Below the pieces are notes generated by a model. That model saw only the letters and a list, made by a program, of their open reading frames with translations. It did not search any database and was not told the DNA's origin. Made by a program: the position numbers and the translations under genes. Below are positions 51,741 through 62,219 of a stretch of 64,000 nt of DNA, in pieces (the first letter of the stretch is position 1; each line of letters opens with the position of its first letter). This stretch comes from Niabella ginsenosidivorans (lineage in GTDB: Bacteria > Bacteroidota > Bacteroidia > Chitinophagales > Chitinophagaceae): contig NZ_CP015772.1 in NCBI RefSeq assembly GCF_001654455.1, forward strand, positions 2,232,001 through 2,296,000, written 5' to 3'.

Positions 51741-54299
51741 TCATTTCTGGCCTTTCAGTATTATGCCCCGGCACCTATTTTCTTTAAGCGGTATTACATA
51801 ATAGCCACCCGACCGTTTCAGTTCCCCTTTTATTTTTCCTGCTTTTACAAGCATTTCCCCGTTGAGTACCAGTGTAGCTCTTTCGCTCATTACTGGAATA
51901 TACAATACAGGGGTTGCACCTTTGGGAGTATTTATACTGAAATGGAGAGAGCCACCTCCGTCTCTAAAGGTCCATTGTACGTCTGTTTTTCCAAATTCGG
52001 TCAGCACTGTTCCTTCTGCATGTTGTAGATCACCCAGGTTGGGTTTTATTATAAAACTGAGTTTTCCATTCTCTATTACCGTACGTACTCCTAACACAAA
52101 AGCGCTCATAAAATAAGCAGGGAACGCTGAAGATTCATGAACGGAAGCACCACCCCACCAGCCTTCAGATGTTGTTGCCGTCTCATACCGGGTCATGTGC
52201 CAGAAAGCATTCCGTATAAAATTCAGGGCAGTTTGCGACAGGTCTGTCCGTTGTTCCCGGTACAGTACGTCCAGCAAATAGCGGGAGGTATAAGGCCACC
52301 ACAGCTCCATTTGCTGTTCTGTTGTTTTGTTAAAACTATTTAGCAGAAAATGCAGCACCCGCGCATGCCGGTCTGCCGGAACCAGGTTAAAATACAAAGC
52401 CATTAAAGCTGCGTGGTAATTGGGCGCTACGGTTTTACCCGGCTCAAGCGGGCCTTCATAAGGCAGGCTAAAACTCTTTGGGTTATCGGTCATTGCCTTC
52501 CCTTCATCGCTGAAGCTGGCGGCATTATAGGTTCCTGCTCTCTCATTCCATAGGTTGCTGTTATAGCTTTTGTATAACGCCACGGCTTCCGCTGCATATC
52601 GGTTAAACGCCTTTGCATCTCCCAGTACTTTTGCCATTCGGGCGATGGCCTGCAGCGAACCATAAATAAATGCGTTGATGGTTGCGCCCTCACATTGAAC
52701 GTATTTTAAAGGGTTATCAAAGTAAATGAATTCACGGGCGTTGATGAGCCCGTTTGCTATTTTGCGGTTCAGGAAATAATCCATAGCACGTTGCAGCTGC
52801 CCCCATATTTGTTTAACGAACGCAATATCTCCGGTACGTTCATAGTACTCTACAGCCGCCTGTACCCACAGGCAGGAATAATCATCAATAACACCATGTG
52901 TATTGATTAATGGGTAAACAGATGGTCGCATGGGTTGCAAGCGACCGTCCGGAACCTGGCTATAACCCATATCCTGAATCATTTTCCGCAGCAGCCTCGC
53001 ATCGCCAAAAGTATATGTTCCGTTCTGCTCTTTTGCTGCTAGGGCTACCCTTGCTACCGGAAAGCTCATTTTATAACCATCGGCAATCCATTGCGCCCTT
53101 TCACGATCTGCACAATCCACATAAGCATCTTCGCTGCAGGCTTCTACCGTGTTCACACAAACCTTCCACAGCGTATTCAACAGTGTATCATTGCTAGTAA
53201 AGGATCCCATCCGTTCATAAGGATAACTGCGTTCCGTTATTGCTACAGACTTAAGACGGATTTTTCCGGAAAGCACTTTAATGACCAGATATTTGAATCC
53301 ATGCGTATCTCCGCCCATATAGCGCTGAAAGCCTTTTTTAGCAATATACCGGTCTTCTGGATGCGGAATAAATGAAACGATCAGCGGTTGTTTTTTATGA
53401 TCATAAAAAAGTGTTGCATGCCCTACCTGTAATGAAGCACCTTCTTCAGCATCCAGCTCCAGCAGATGATAGGCCTGTCTTACTTTTCCGATATCAATTA
53501 CCAGTTCACTCCCCGCTTCCATTTCCAGCGGTAGCAGCGCCCGTAACGACTGTACTGAGTCATGCACATTAGCGCCGGTAGTTTGCTGAACCACGCGGTC
53601 GGGTACCAGGGTCTGCTCTTTCAGCAGGGGAATCAACCGGGGACTGAGTTTGCCCCAGCTACTGCCGCTGATCTTCCGGGCATGTTCCCATTTTTCGTCA
53701 TTGTATCCGGCCACTGACCAATCGCCATCGCTCAGCCGGGCATCAATATTATCAGGGACAGACGAATAGGAACCAGGAGAGGCTTTGTATTGCGTATTTT
53801 TATTAGCCGCCCATGTTTCATCTGTCCGCAACGAAAAAATAGTTCCATTTGTAAAATCAATATTCAACGCTGCAGTAAGCCCGGGAGTATGTTCCATCAT
53901 CCGGGCGTTCTGTTCATTCCATTCTGTAAAGCTGTCCACCGCATAGTAATGCACCAGAACAGCTATGGCATTTTTGCCTTTATGCAGAAATGGTTTTATG
54001 TCCAGAATATCATATTGAGGCCCCTTGGGATCAAACCGCGCAGGGCCACGCTCCACATACTGACCATTGATCCAGATGATAAACCGGTTATCGGCAAATA
54101 CCCTCAGTTGTGCTGCCGCAATATTTTCTTTTAAATTAAATGTTTTACGGAAAGCTACATATTGTTGCTCACCGGCTTTGGTAGCCTGCAGCCAAATAAA
54201 TGATTCCTGTAACGCAGCCGCCTGTTTTTCCTCAGCCTGCTTTTGTCCGGCAAACACATTCAGCCAGCTGCATAAAAGCAATAAAATTTTAAAATTCAT
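51741..54299 (-). CDS. Alpha-L-rhamnosidase-like glycoside hydrolase (GH78)
   Basis: An 852-residue secreted enzyme with a signal peptide (FKILLLLCSWLNVFAG). A beta-rich N-terminal region with FADNRFIIWINGQYVERGPAR is followed by a central linker and an (alpha/alpha)6 catalytic region with YVDCADRERAQWIADGYKM, the GH78 general-acid motif region, and MELWWPYTSRYLLDVLYR near residue 650. It would release rhamnose from plant glycosides or pectin side chains. It lies 222 bases downstream of the GH30-like gene; its stop adjoins the integrase relic, making it the first chromosomal gene after the element. Confidence 0.85.
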   Translation of the reverse strand: MNFKILLLLCSWLNVFAGQKQAEEKQAAALQESFIWLQATKAGEQQYVAFRKTFNLKENIAAAQLRVFADNRFIIWINGQYVERGPARFDPKGPQYDILDIKPFLHKGKNAIAVLVHYYAVDSFTEWNEQNARMMEHTPGLTAALNIDFTNGTIFSLRTDETWAANKNTQYKASPGSYSSVPDNIDARLSDGDWSVAGYNDEKWEHARKISGSSWGKLSPRLIPLLKEQTLVPDRVVQQTTGANVHDSVQSLRALLPLEMEAGSELVIDIGKVRQAYHLLELDAEEGASLQVGHATLFYDHKKQPLIVSFIPHPEDRYIAKKGFQRYMGGDTHGFKYLVIKVLSGKIRLKSVAITERSYPYERMGSFTSNDTLLNTLWKVCVNTVEACSEDAYVDCADRERAQWIADGYKMSFPVARVALAAKEQNGTYTFGDARLLRKMIQDMGYSQVPDGRLQPMRPSVYPLINTHGVIDDYSCLWVQAAVEYYERTGDIAFVKQIWGQLQRAMDYFLNRKIANGLINAREFIYFDNPLKYVQCEGATINAFIYGSLQAIARMAKVLGDAKAFNRYAAEAVALYKSYNSNLWNERAGTYNAASFSDEGKAMTDNPKSFSLPYEGPLEPGKTVAPNYHAALMALYFNLVPADRHARVLHFLLNSFNKTTEQQMELWWPYTSRYLLDVLYREQRTDLSQTALNFIRNAFWHMTRYETATTSEGWWGGASVHESSAFPAYFMSAFVLGVRTVIENGKLSFIIKPNLGDLQHAEGTVLTEFGKTDVQWTFRDGGGSLHFSINTPKGATPVLYIPVMSERATLVLNGEMLVKAGKIKGELKRSGGYYVIPLKENRCRGIILKGQK

Positions 54300-54521
54300 T
54301 TCAAACTAAAATAGGAGATCCCGGCAGGGTTGCTCTTTTTTTTACGAGTTTATTTTACAAATCTTTCTAAACCATTGCAACTCGGCAATCGCTTTTTTAT
54401 TAATGGCATTTCTTACTACTCTCAAAATCCTCCCCTGCAAAATATACAGACCGATGCACAAAAGCTACCTTAAAAATATCAAAAACCGGTACTTTTATAG
54501 CATCCGCGCTTCAGATTGTGC

Positions 54522-55949
54522 TTACAGTTTGATGGTATTAAATGACTTGGGGGGCAATATTACAGAAAAGGATTGGTCACCAACTTTTATTACCCGCTTC
54601 ATCTCTGTACTGGCTGTATTATACATAATCAGTACGTAGTTACCATCAGGATTCTGAAAGGCCAGTAAATCAGCAAATGTACCTGTTACCGGTAATAGCC
54701 GCGCGCCCGGAGTTACATAATGGCTGGCATGTTTCAGCAGGTAATACTCGTAAGTGTATTGATAGGTTTGCTCCTTCTTATTTACGGTTACCAGCGAATT
54801 CTGCCGCCATCCCCATCTACTTAATCCGCCCTCCTCAAGTGCAATATTCCAATAGTCGTAAACATTGGTGCCATTATTCAGATAGTGCTTCATCAGCTCC
54901 CAGGAATATTCAGCTCCCTGCCAGTCGTTTTTACCGTCGCCGCATTCCTGCTCCGTTTGATATAGAGTAAGATTAGGGTAACGCTGATGGATGGATGCAA
55001 TTGCTTTTTTGCCAGCCCACTGAAAACCCACTCCTTTAATATACTTACTGCTTTCCGGATCCGAAAGCAGTGTGTCCACTAACGCAGGATTCGGACGCTC
55101 CATGGTTCCAAATAGCACTTCCACCCCAAGATCATGCATCTTTGGGCCAAGATATTTTCCCACAAATTCATTCAGGCCGGAAGCCAGCCAGGTACAGCTT
55201 GGGAATGGCTGACATGAATTAAATTCATTTTGCGGCATCACCATAAAAATGGGAATGCCCTCCCCCCGGTAAGCTTCTATGAATTTTGAAAAATACAACG
55301 AGTATGCTTTAAAATAGGCATCCTGCTGAATAAACATATTTACCCCTTCCCGGCGCACCTGTTCCGGTTTTATACCGTTTTGCCCTATATTCTCAAAGAA
55401 TGAAGTATCCAACGGCTGGCAGGCATAATGCTTGTTATCTTTCATCCATGTGGGAGGGCTCCAGGGCGATGCCCAGAGTTTGAGACCGGGATTATATTCC
55501 CGGGCGGCTTTAATAAAGGGCACCAGAGTTTCCCTGTCATTGGCAATACTGAAATGCTTCATTTCAAAATCACCATCGGTTTCATTATAAGAATACCAAT
55601 CTCGCGAAAAATCATTTGCCCCTACCGGCATGCGGCACACGGTAAGGTTAGCGCCTGTGCCAGGTTTAAAAAGTTCGCTGAATACAGCATCCCGGTCAGC
55701 AGGACGAAGCCCGCTGAGGGAGGTCCATCCCAGTTCATTAAAACAGGCGCCAAAACCATCAATCCGCTGAAGCGGCTGATGCACTGCTACTTCAGCATCC
55801 ACTTTTGCCCCGGTAACTATTATAATTTTCCCCGGGTCCTGCCGTTGCCATTGTTGTTCCATAGTGGTACACACCCATTCCATATTCTTTTTCTCTTTAC
55901 AGGCCGATAAAAGCGAAAGGGTGCAGAGGCCTAATAAAACTGTTTTCAT
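54522..55949 (-). CDS. GH30-family glycoside hydrolase, lipoprotein
   Basis: A 475-residue protein with a lipoprotein signal (LCTLSLLSACKEK, Cys about 17). The GH30 TIM-barrel pattern is clear: IDGFGACFNELGW, LWASPWSPPTWMKDN, the acid/base Glu in MVMPQNEFNSC and the nucleophile Glu in LYQTEQECGDG. The C-terminal beta domain ends SVILPPKSFNTIKL. Family members include glucosylceramidases, beta-glucosidases and xylanases. It is 28 bases downstream of the second GH78-like gene, so the two probably share a transcript. It is likely anchored in the outer membrane. Confidence 0.9.
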   Translation of the reverse strand: MKTVLLGLCTLSLLSACKEKKNMEWVCTTMEQQWQRQDPGKIIIVTGAKVDAEVAVHQPLQRIDGFGACFNELGWTSLSGLRPADRDAVFSELFKPGTGANLTVCRMPVGANDFSRDWYSYNETDGDFEMKHFSIANDRETLVPFIKAAREYNPGLKLWASPWSPPTWMKDNKHYACQPLDTSFFENIGQNGIKPEQVRREGVNMFIQQDAYFKAYSLYFSKFIEAYRGEGIPIFMVMPQNEFNSCQPFPSCTWLASGLNEFVGKYLGPKMHDLGVEVLFGTMERPNPALVDTLLSDPESSKYIKGVGFQWAGKKAIASIHQRYPNLTLYQTEQECGDGKNDWQGAEYSWELMKHYLNNGTNVYDYWNIALEEGGLSRWGWRQNSLVTVNKKEQTYQYTYEYYLLKHASHYVTPGARLLPVTGTFADLLAFQNPDGNYVLIMYNTASTEMKRVIKVGDQSFSVILPPKSFNTIKL

Positions 55950-55977
55950 TCAATGTTATTTTTTATGGTCAATAATT

Positions 55978-58692
55978 TTAATTTAAGGAATATTCAAATA
56001 CATAATCACCTGAAGACATCAGCTTTTCGGGCTGGTTTTGCAACCGCACCCGTGCCACGGCTCCAAAAGGTATTGTAATTTTATAGGTCACCTGCCTGTT
56101 ACCCTCTTTTTGCCAGGCACTTTTAACCCTGCCATAGGGTGTTTCCACGCTGGCTTTGCACCAGGTTACATTTTCCACAAGGTGTGGGCTGATGAGTACC
56201 GTATCATACCCGCTTACAGCTTCATTGATACCGGCTAACCCTTTGATGAAAAAGGCAGATATTCCGGTATAAGAGGTATGTATAACGGTGGAATTGGGCT
56301 GATCAATTTCCCACATCTCCGGGAAAGTAGTGGCGCCTTTTTTCAGAAAGTAACCATACCCGGGGTAGGTGTCCTTTTTTAGTATGCCTGCAATAAGATT
56401 GAAATATCCGGCTTCGCTGAGAACGGTTTTATAAAATGGGTAACGCCCAAAGCTACCGATATTGAGGTATCCCTGGCTTTTTAACAGATGCTGCAAATGG
56501 GCATTTACCCTTTCCCGTAAACTATCTGGTACAATACCGGCATACAATGCAAAAGCCGTACGCACCTGGTCGCCATTTAAATAAGTTCCCGTTTCGGGCT
56601 TATAATATTGCCGGTGCAGCGCCTGCCTAAGCGCATTCAGGGTTTGGGCGTATTGCTGCACATCGGCACTGCGACCCTCCAGGGTTGTAGCAATCCGGAT
56701 CATGAAATCGAGAGTCATGGCATAAGCACAGTTATTAAAAAACAGGGCCTCCGCTGTTTCCGCATACTCAAAAATCGGCCCCGGGCTCACCCATTCTCCC
56801 AGAAAATATCCGCCAAACTGATAGCGCGTCAGCATAGAATCCTTTGTGTGCCTGCTTAAAAAAGCCAACCATCGCTGCCCTACAGGATAGGCTGCTTCCA
56901 GTATTCTTTTATCACCATATATCCGGTAATGCTCCCACGCTGTATTGAGTATGGCAGTACCGTTTAGCACGCTTCCGTACATGTCACTGATCTGCGGTGC
57001 TACATTATTGATGAACCCGTTGGGCAACTGAACATCAGCCCAGTCCCGCACGTTCTTTACATAATAAGCAGCGGCATTAAAACAGGGTAATCCCAGCCCC
57101 CACATTGTCTGATAGGCTCCTTCGGGGCCATATCCTAACCGCTCCCGGTTGGGACAATCCACCGTTACCCCTTCTGTATGGCACATCTGGTAGGTATACT
57201 TGTCCATTGCAAAAATCTTATTGAAAAGGCTATCAGAGCATTCAAATGTTGCCGTAGCTTCGGCGGCAGAGGATACCTCCAGCCCCTGTATGTCCTTTAA
57301 ATGAGGAGCCTGTCTGAGGCCCCTGAAATGAATATACCTGCCTCCAAAAAAATTAAACCGGTTCCGGAATATTTCTCCGCCGCGCCCTGCCGCAATGTAG
57401 CGCTGTTGCTGCTTTTGCTCTTCAATTACTTTATTGCCTATTCCATAGGTAGCCCCAACCAACCGGGGATTGGTATCGCGCATGGAAACCATTATTGCTA
57501 CAGTGTCTCCCCCGCGTAGGCCTTTGAAGCCCGCCTGCAGGAAACCGGTAAATTCTTTGCCCATATCTACCCTGTAAATAGTATCATGCCGCTCAGGGTC
57601 AATGATCCGGGAAATGGTTTTGGCCGCAATGGTATCTATTATTTCTGAAGGGTCCGTCATCTGTGCAGAAAGCGTTACCGAATCGCCCGGCGGGTAATTT
57701 ACAACATGTTGCCAATTGCTTGTATCAACATCCGGCAGCATCCATTGATCAGTATACGCCCTTCCATCAACCAGTTCTCCTCCCATGTCCATAAAATCAA
57801 ATCGTCCGCTGTTTTTACTATAGCTCTCCTTGCACAGCCAGGTTGTGTCTGAAAACAGTGAAAACTGATTTCCATAAACCTGTACCCGTATGGCCTGACT
57901 GGTCCTTTTTGCAAAATAATTATTCCTGCTCCATCCAGGACCGTAGTAAATGGCTATAGCATTCTGTCCCTTTTTTAAAAAGCGGCTGATATCATAGGTA
58001 ACATAAAATACCCGTTTATCCAGGCGGGATATGGCAGGCGCCAATACCCTGTTATCTGCTTTCTGTCCGTTAACATACAACTCATGATAGCCTATGGATG
58101 CCACATACGCAAAAAAATGACCAGGCATTTTTTCATTGGGCAATACAAAATTTTTCCGGAACCAGATATGACTTTCTTTGGGTGCGGAGGGATGTTTGAT
58201 CCAGGTGCCCAACCATTGCTGCCTGATTAACCCTGTTGAAAAACGGCCCGGCTCACTCCAAACAACAGCGCTCCCGTTTCCAGAAGAAACCCCAACTTTC
58301 CAATAATAGGTTGTGTTGGGTTGCATGAAGCCCGCAGGAACAAAGCAAAAAGGTTGATGACCCCTTATGAGCCCGCTGTTCCAGATTGTTTTTTGCTGCC
58401 GCAACCCCTCCGGAGTATTGGAAAGCACAACCTGGTAAGCAACCTGTCGTGTATCTTTTCCCCTCCCATTTACTTTCCAGCTCAGGCGTGGGGAAAACTT
58501 TTCAAAGCTTATTGCTGGGCCCTGCTGATAGGGATCATCAATACCCAGAGGTTCCTTCAGGTATTCGCAACGCAGCTCATAAATCCGTACCACTTCAGCA
58601 GGTTTACAGGCTGCAAGAAAACAATAAAAGAAGAACAGTCCGCCTATAACCCATCGTTTACTGGTAGAGATATATTGATTCATCCTAATCAT
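55978..58692 (-). CDS. Alpha-L-rhamnosidase (GH78), lipoprotein
   Basis: A 904-residue lipoprotein (signal ends FLAACKP). It has the modular GH78 layout: a fibronectin-like domain (PRLSWKVNGRGKDTRQVAYQ in part), beta-sandwich carbohydrate-binding regions with YHELYVNGQKAD and YYGPGWSRNNYF, an (alpha/alpha)6 catalytic domain with GVTVDCPNRERLGYGPEG (general acid Glu in NRE) and a C-terminal beta domain. It cleaves terminal alpha-L-rhamnose. The gap to the GH106-like gene upstream is 218 bases and contains a palindrome. The call is stronger than for the 852-residue neighbour because the domain layout is complete. Confidence 0.92.
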   Translation of the reverse strand: MIRMNQYISTSKRWVIGGLFFFYCFLAACKPAEVVRIYELRCEYLKEPLGIDDPYQQGPAISFEKFSPRLSWKVNGRGKDTRQVAYQVVLSNTPEGLRQQKTIWNSGLIRGHQPFCFVPAGFMQPNTTYYWKVGVSSGNGSAVVWSEPGRFSTGLIRQQWLGTWIKHPSAPKESHIWFRKNFVLPNEKMPGHFFAYVASIGYHELYVNGQKADNRVLAPAISRLDKRVFYVTYDISRFLKKGQNAIAIYYGPGWSRNNYFAKRTSQAIRVQVYGNQFSLFSDTTWLCKESYSKNSGRFDFMDMGGELVDGRAYTDQWMLPDVDTSNWQHVVNYPPGDSVTLSAQMTDPSEIIDTIAAKTISRIIDPERHDTIYRVDMGKEFTGFLQAGFKGLRGGDTVAIMVSMRDTNPRLVGATYGIGNKVIEEQKQQQRYIAAGRGGEIFRNRFNFFGGRYIHFRGLRQAPHLKDIQGLEVSSAAEATATFECSDSLFNKIFAMDKYTYQMCHTEGVTVDCPNRERLGYGPEGAYQTMWGLGLPCFNAAAYYVKNVRDWADVQLPNGFINNVAPQISDMYGSVLNGTAILNTAWEHYRIYGDKRILEAAYPVGQRWLAFLSRHTKDSMLTRYQFGGYFLGEWVSPGPIFEYAETAEALFFNNCAYAMTLDFMIRIATTLEGRSADVQQYAQTLNALRQALHRQYYKPETGTYLNGDQVRTAFALYAGIVPDSLRERVNAHLQHLLKSQGYLNIGSFGRYPFYKTVLSEAGYFNLIAGILKKDTYPGYGYFLKKGATTFPEMWEIDQPNSTVIHTSYTGISAFFIKGLAGINEAVSGYDTVLISPHLVENVTWCKASVETPYGRVKSAWQKEGNRQVTYKITIPFGAVARVRLQNQPEKLMSSGDYVFEYSLN

Positions 58693-58830
58693 TTTTATCC
58701 GATATTTTTGAGTTTACTTTTTTATACAACGGTCGCATCCCTTTAACACGGGTGCATAACATTTTGTGATTGGAGCAGGCTACTAAAAGGTTTCTTGATT
58801 ACTTTTTAGTCAATCCCGGCAAAAGGCCAC

Positions 58831-58850
58831 GGTTCGTGTCATCACGAACC
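58831..58850. promoter_or_regulatory. Perfect palindromic stem-loop upstream of GH78 gene
   Basis: GGTTCGTG (58831-58838), loop TCAT, CACGAACC (58843-58850), with A7 following on the plus strand. It lies 139 bases upstream of the start at 58692 and 61 bases after the stop of the GH106-like gene. It is either a regulator-binding operator or a transcript structure; on the minus strand the T-run precedes the stem, so it is not a standard terminator. Confidence 0.45.
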
Positions 58851-58910
58851 AAAAAAATGTTATGTACCCCTTTAATATTGCCATAATAAACAGCGTCCTC
58901 ATATCTTTAT

Positions 58911-61900
58911 TTATTCTGCCAGAATGCTAACCTTCCCAGTAATGCCTGATTCCTGTAAAGGCGCGTTAGCCGCAGGACCCTGGTGAATCTGTAGCCTACG
59001 CTCCTTTTGGGGCAAATTCAGATCGCCAATGATGCGGTTTCCCCAGGTGTTTACCACTTCCACTTCCAGATCATTTTCACCTTCTTTAATAAATGGCAGG
59101 ATGTTTACACGATAAGGATAGGCCCATACGCCGCCCGCGTACTGCCCGTTGATCTTTACTTTTGCCATCATACCCACCTTTTCAAAATCAATCCACAGCT
59201 TCCTAAAGGATTTAGTGCGTTGAAGAGCTGCAATTTTAAACCGGTTCTTATAAACAGCCGTGCCTGAATAATGTTTTATTTTCGGGTTGCTGCTTTCCGA
59301 CCAATCCTGCAATTCTTTAAACAGAACCGCTTCAGTGGGTCCGCGATGAATACTGTCCGACATAAATTGTACGGTCCAGGGGGTTATTATCTCACTGATG
59401 AACTTCGGTTCCGGAAAATTTTCCTGCACAGACCGTTCTTCCGTTGCTTGCACCATTGGCTTCCCGGATCTCCGGAACACAATAAAAGCACTGCCGGATG
59501 GTTCCAGTTGCAAGGGAACCAGGGTAGTTGCATCGGCCTGCGTAAAGGCCTTCAAACAGCGGGTATCCCCTGTTAAAGTATTCCAATATTCCGGTTGTTT
59601 TTGAGCCACCCTAAACTGCGCATTGAACTGAATGCGCTGATTGCTCTGATTGCTCAGGAAATAGATGTCCGTATCACCTATTTTGCGATGGGTGTAGTGT
59701 ACGGGCACACTGTCTTTCAGCAATAGATCGGGTGGCAGATTCAGTTGCTGAAAAACCTTTTCCAAAGACGTTTGTGTATATATTTTTCCCTTGCCATATC
59801 TATGTTCTTTTTCCGTCTTTGCGCCCCATATTTTTTTTGAAAGCGCTTGTACTTTCTGATCAGCATGCGGGTAATTCTGCAAGCTAGGCGAAACCCAGGG
59901 AGGCGCTCCTATTACTAATAACCCGGCTTCGATCAATTGCCCGATTTTTTCTAAAATTTCAGGACGCATGGTGGTTTGCGGGGGCAATACCAGCACCCGG
60001 TATTGTGTTCCATGTGGCAGAACAAGCTTACCGTCCTTTACCTGAGCCGAATGCAGCAGCACTTCTGCATTAATAAAATCATAATGATACCCCGCGGGAA
60101 TTTCCGGCGCAACAATGCCATCCATTTTGGGGGCGTCTTCGCCAATATAATAGGCTACATCAGCCACGTTCAACCCCTGCTGAAGCATAAAGCTGCAACG
60201 GCGCAAATAAGTAGTAAACAGATCTATTTGTGAGAACCAGGCATTCTTCCTGTTAAACTCCATATTATACCAGGCGTCAACACCGGGGAAAATGTTATCA
60301 GCCTGCTGCTGGATGTATACATGAAGCATAAAGGCATTCACTCCTTCCGCCATTGCCCAATCGCCTTTCTGTTTAATTGCTCCGGGATATACGGTATAAT
60401 GCGGACCCGAGCCGGTAAATGATTCTGCCCATACCTGTGGCTTGCCATAAGTATGCGCAGCAGATGAAGCACAGCGGATCTCTACTTTGCCCAGATAATC
60501 GCCCAGCCAGAATTCACCCCCTACCTGATCCGACTGTCCTCCATAATTAAGAAACTCACCTGCAAACCCCCAGGTGCCGTAATTTTCAAGCCATGTTTTG
60601 AGACCGTTTTCATTCGCTTTTCGTGTAATTGTTCCTATATACTGATGGGCCATGCGGTCGGCAACCATGCGCCGCATATCCCAAAGAAAACGATTGGAAA
60701 GCGCGGGGCTGCCTATAGGATACCCATAATAGGCAGGCAGATAGGGTGTTGGATCATACCCATATTGCTGCCGGAAAAGGTCAATAAAATCATCGGTAAA
60801 GTTTTGCCCGCCCTTCTCATAACTATCCAACACCACCAGCCGGAACGTTTTGCGGTCTTCTGCCGGAATGCGCTTGAGGATCTTTCCGATATACGAATCA
60901 AAATGATATTCCGCCAGTTTGCCGCTCATTTTGTCTACTTCAAGCCCCGTAGCTCCCTTTGGGGAAGGAGAGTTTTGTAACCCTGTAGGCAGCATGCCTG
61001 TACGGAGGATGACCCATTTTCCCGATGGTACTTTCCAGCGGAGGGTGCCATCGGGTGCAAGATGGTCAGAAATATCAATCACCTGCCGCGGCTGTACGGC
61101 ACCCGCCGCATCTGTTGTTTGAAAATCCCACATATAGGCATCCCAGGGCGGGGTAAAACTGTTAAACATCTTGGCAAAGGTCTTTTCCGGAAAACGCTCA
61201 ATAACGGGCGCCGCAGTAAGCGTAAAGCCGCTGATCAATCCTTCACTGCCCGAATTCCTAAAAAGGATTCTGTACGCCCTGGCGTTTACAGTTGCAAAGG
61301 ATACTACCACAGGCGAGTTGGGGATAAAGCCCCGCATCAGCCCATCTACCACACGGTCTATTTTAAAAGTGCTGATCGTTTTATAAACCTGGTCATCCCC
61401 TAAATACTGTAGCTCCGCATCACAGCTGATCCTGCCCCGGATGGCAATTGTCAAGCTGCGGGCGGTCATTTTCTGAGGCAACTCTAGCATTACACTTGCT
61501 GTTTCATTTTGCGGCAGCTGATATAAGGTATCCTTATTTTCAAGCTGCTGTTTTATATTCCCGGAAAAAGAAATACGGGCTTTGTTCTCATCAAAAAGAT
61601 TCCGGAAAAGGTGCGGGTCAATGGGAAAAGCAATGACCTTAACATCCTGAAAATCGGCCGGATGAGCCTGGTAGGATTCATTGCTCCACCCAATATTTTC
61701 GATGCTCGGAATATCTTTGGATGTAATAGGAATTTTTTCCGAAAATAAAGTGGGTCCGGTCACCTGGCGCTCCACTGCAGCCAAATAACGCATGGCCTGG
61801 TTGTTTTTTATCCACGGGCCGCCCGACTGGCTCCATCCCGGGCAATTAAACAGCCCGATTTCAATATCAAGATCGGAGGCTGTTTTTAATGTTGTGTGCA

Positions 61901-62204
61901 ACAGCTCCCACCATTGGTCCGACATAAATTTGAGCTCATCGCCACCACCGGTCATACCAATAAAAGCACGCGTAATTCCAGCGCGTTTCATCGCTTTTAA
62001 ATCGGCAATCACCCCCTTTTTGGTAACGGTTTTATCAATCCAGTACCAGTAACAGCCCAGTCGCACATCCCGTGGCGGTTTTCTGAAACCCGCTTCGAGT
62101 GCAGCAGTATCCCTATTACTAACAACGCTGTCCCCGAAACGGTTTGTAAAAGCGCTTAAGAAAAGCAGGGGCAAAAAAATAAAACTCAATCCTGTTTGCT
62201 TCAT
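58911..62204 (-). CDS. GH106-like alpha-L-rhamnosidase
   Basis: A 1097-residue secreted protein with signal peptide (TGLSFIFLPLLFLSAFTN). N-terminal GCYWYWIDKTVTKKGVIADL and GLFNCPGWSQSGGPWI are characteristic of the large GH106 rhamnosidases, as are TGLEVDKMSGKLAEYHFDSY and the C-terminal beta-sandwich (VKINGQYAGGVWAYPYRVNI). GH106 enzymes remove rhamnose from rhamnogalacturonan or related glycans. The stop codon of the next GH106 gene lies 15 bases upstream of its start, implying a common transcript. Length is normal. Confidence 0.88.
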   Translation of the reverse strand: MKQTGLSFIFLPLLFLSAFTNRFGDSVVSNRDTAALEAGFRKPPRDVRLGCYWYWIDKTVTKKGVIADLKAMKRAGITRAFIGMTGGGDELKFMSDQWWELLHTTLKTASDLDIEIGLFNCPGWSQSGGPWIKNNQAMRYLAAVERQVTGPTLFSEKIPITSKDIPSIENIGWSNESYQAHPADFQDVKVIAFPIDPHLFRNLFDENKARISFSGNIKQQLENKDTLYQLPQNETASVMLELPQKMTARSLTIAIRGRISCDAELQYLGDDQVYKTISTFKIDRVVDGLMRGFIPNSPVVVSFATVNARAYRILFRNSGSEGLISGFTLTAAPVIERFPEKTFAKMFNSFTPPWDAYMWDFQTTDAAGAVQPRQVIDISDHLAPDGTLRWKVPSGKWVILRTGMLPTGLQNSPSPKGATGLEVDKMSGKLAEYHFDSYIGKILKRIPAEDRKTFRLVVLDSYEKGGQNFTDDFIDLFRQQYGYDPTPYLPAYYGYPIGSPALSNRFLWDMRRMVADRMAHQYIGTITRKANENGLKTWLENYGTWGFAGEFLNYGGQSDQVGGEFWLGDYLGKVEIRCASSAAHTYGKPQVWAESFTGSGPHYTVYPGAIKQKGDWAMAEGVNAFMLHVYIQQQADNIFPGVDAWYNMEFNRKNAWFSQIDLFTTYLRRCSFMLQQGLNVADVAYYIGEDAPKMDGIVAPEIPAGYHYDFINAEVLLHSAQVKDGKLVLPHGTQYRVLVLPPQTTMRPEILEKIGQLIEAGLLVIGAPPWVSPSLQNYPHADQKVQALSKKIWGAKTEKEHRYGKGKIYTQTSLEKVFQQLNLPPDLLLKDSVPVHYTHRKIGDTDIYFLSNQSNQRIQFNAQFRVAQKQPEYWNTLTGDTRCLKAFTQADATTLVPLQLEPSGSAFIVFRRSGKPMVQATEERSVQENFPEPKFISEIITPWTVQFMSDSIHRGPTEAVLFKELQDWSESSNPKIKHYSGTAVYKNRFKIAALQRTKSFRKLWIDFEKVGMMAKVKINGQYAGGVWAYPYRVNILPFIKEGENDLEVEVVNTWGNRIIGDLNLPQKERRLQIHQGPAANAPLQESGITGKVSILAE

Positions 62205-62219
62205 TATTGTTCTTTTTAA

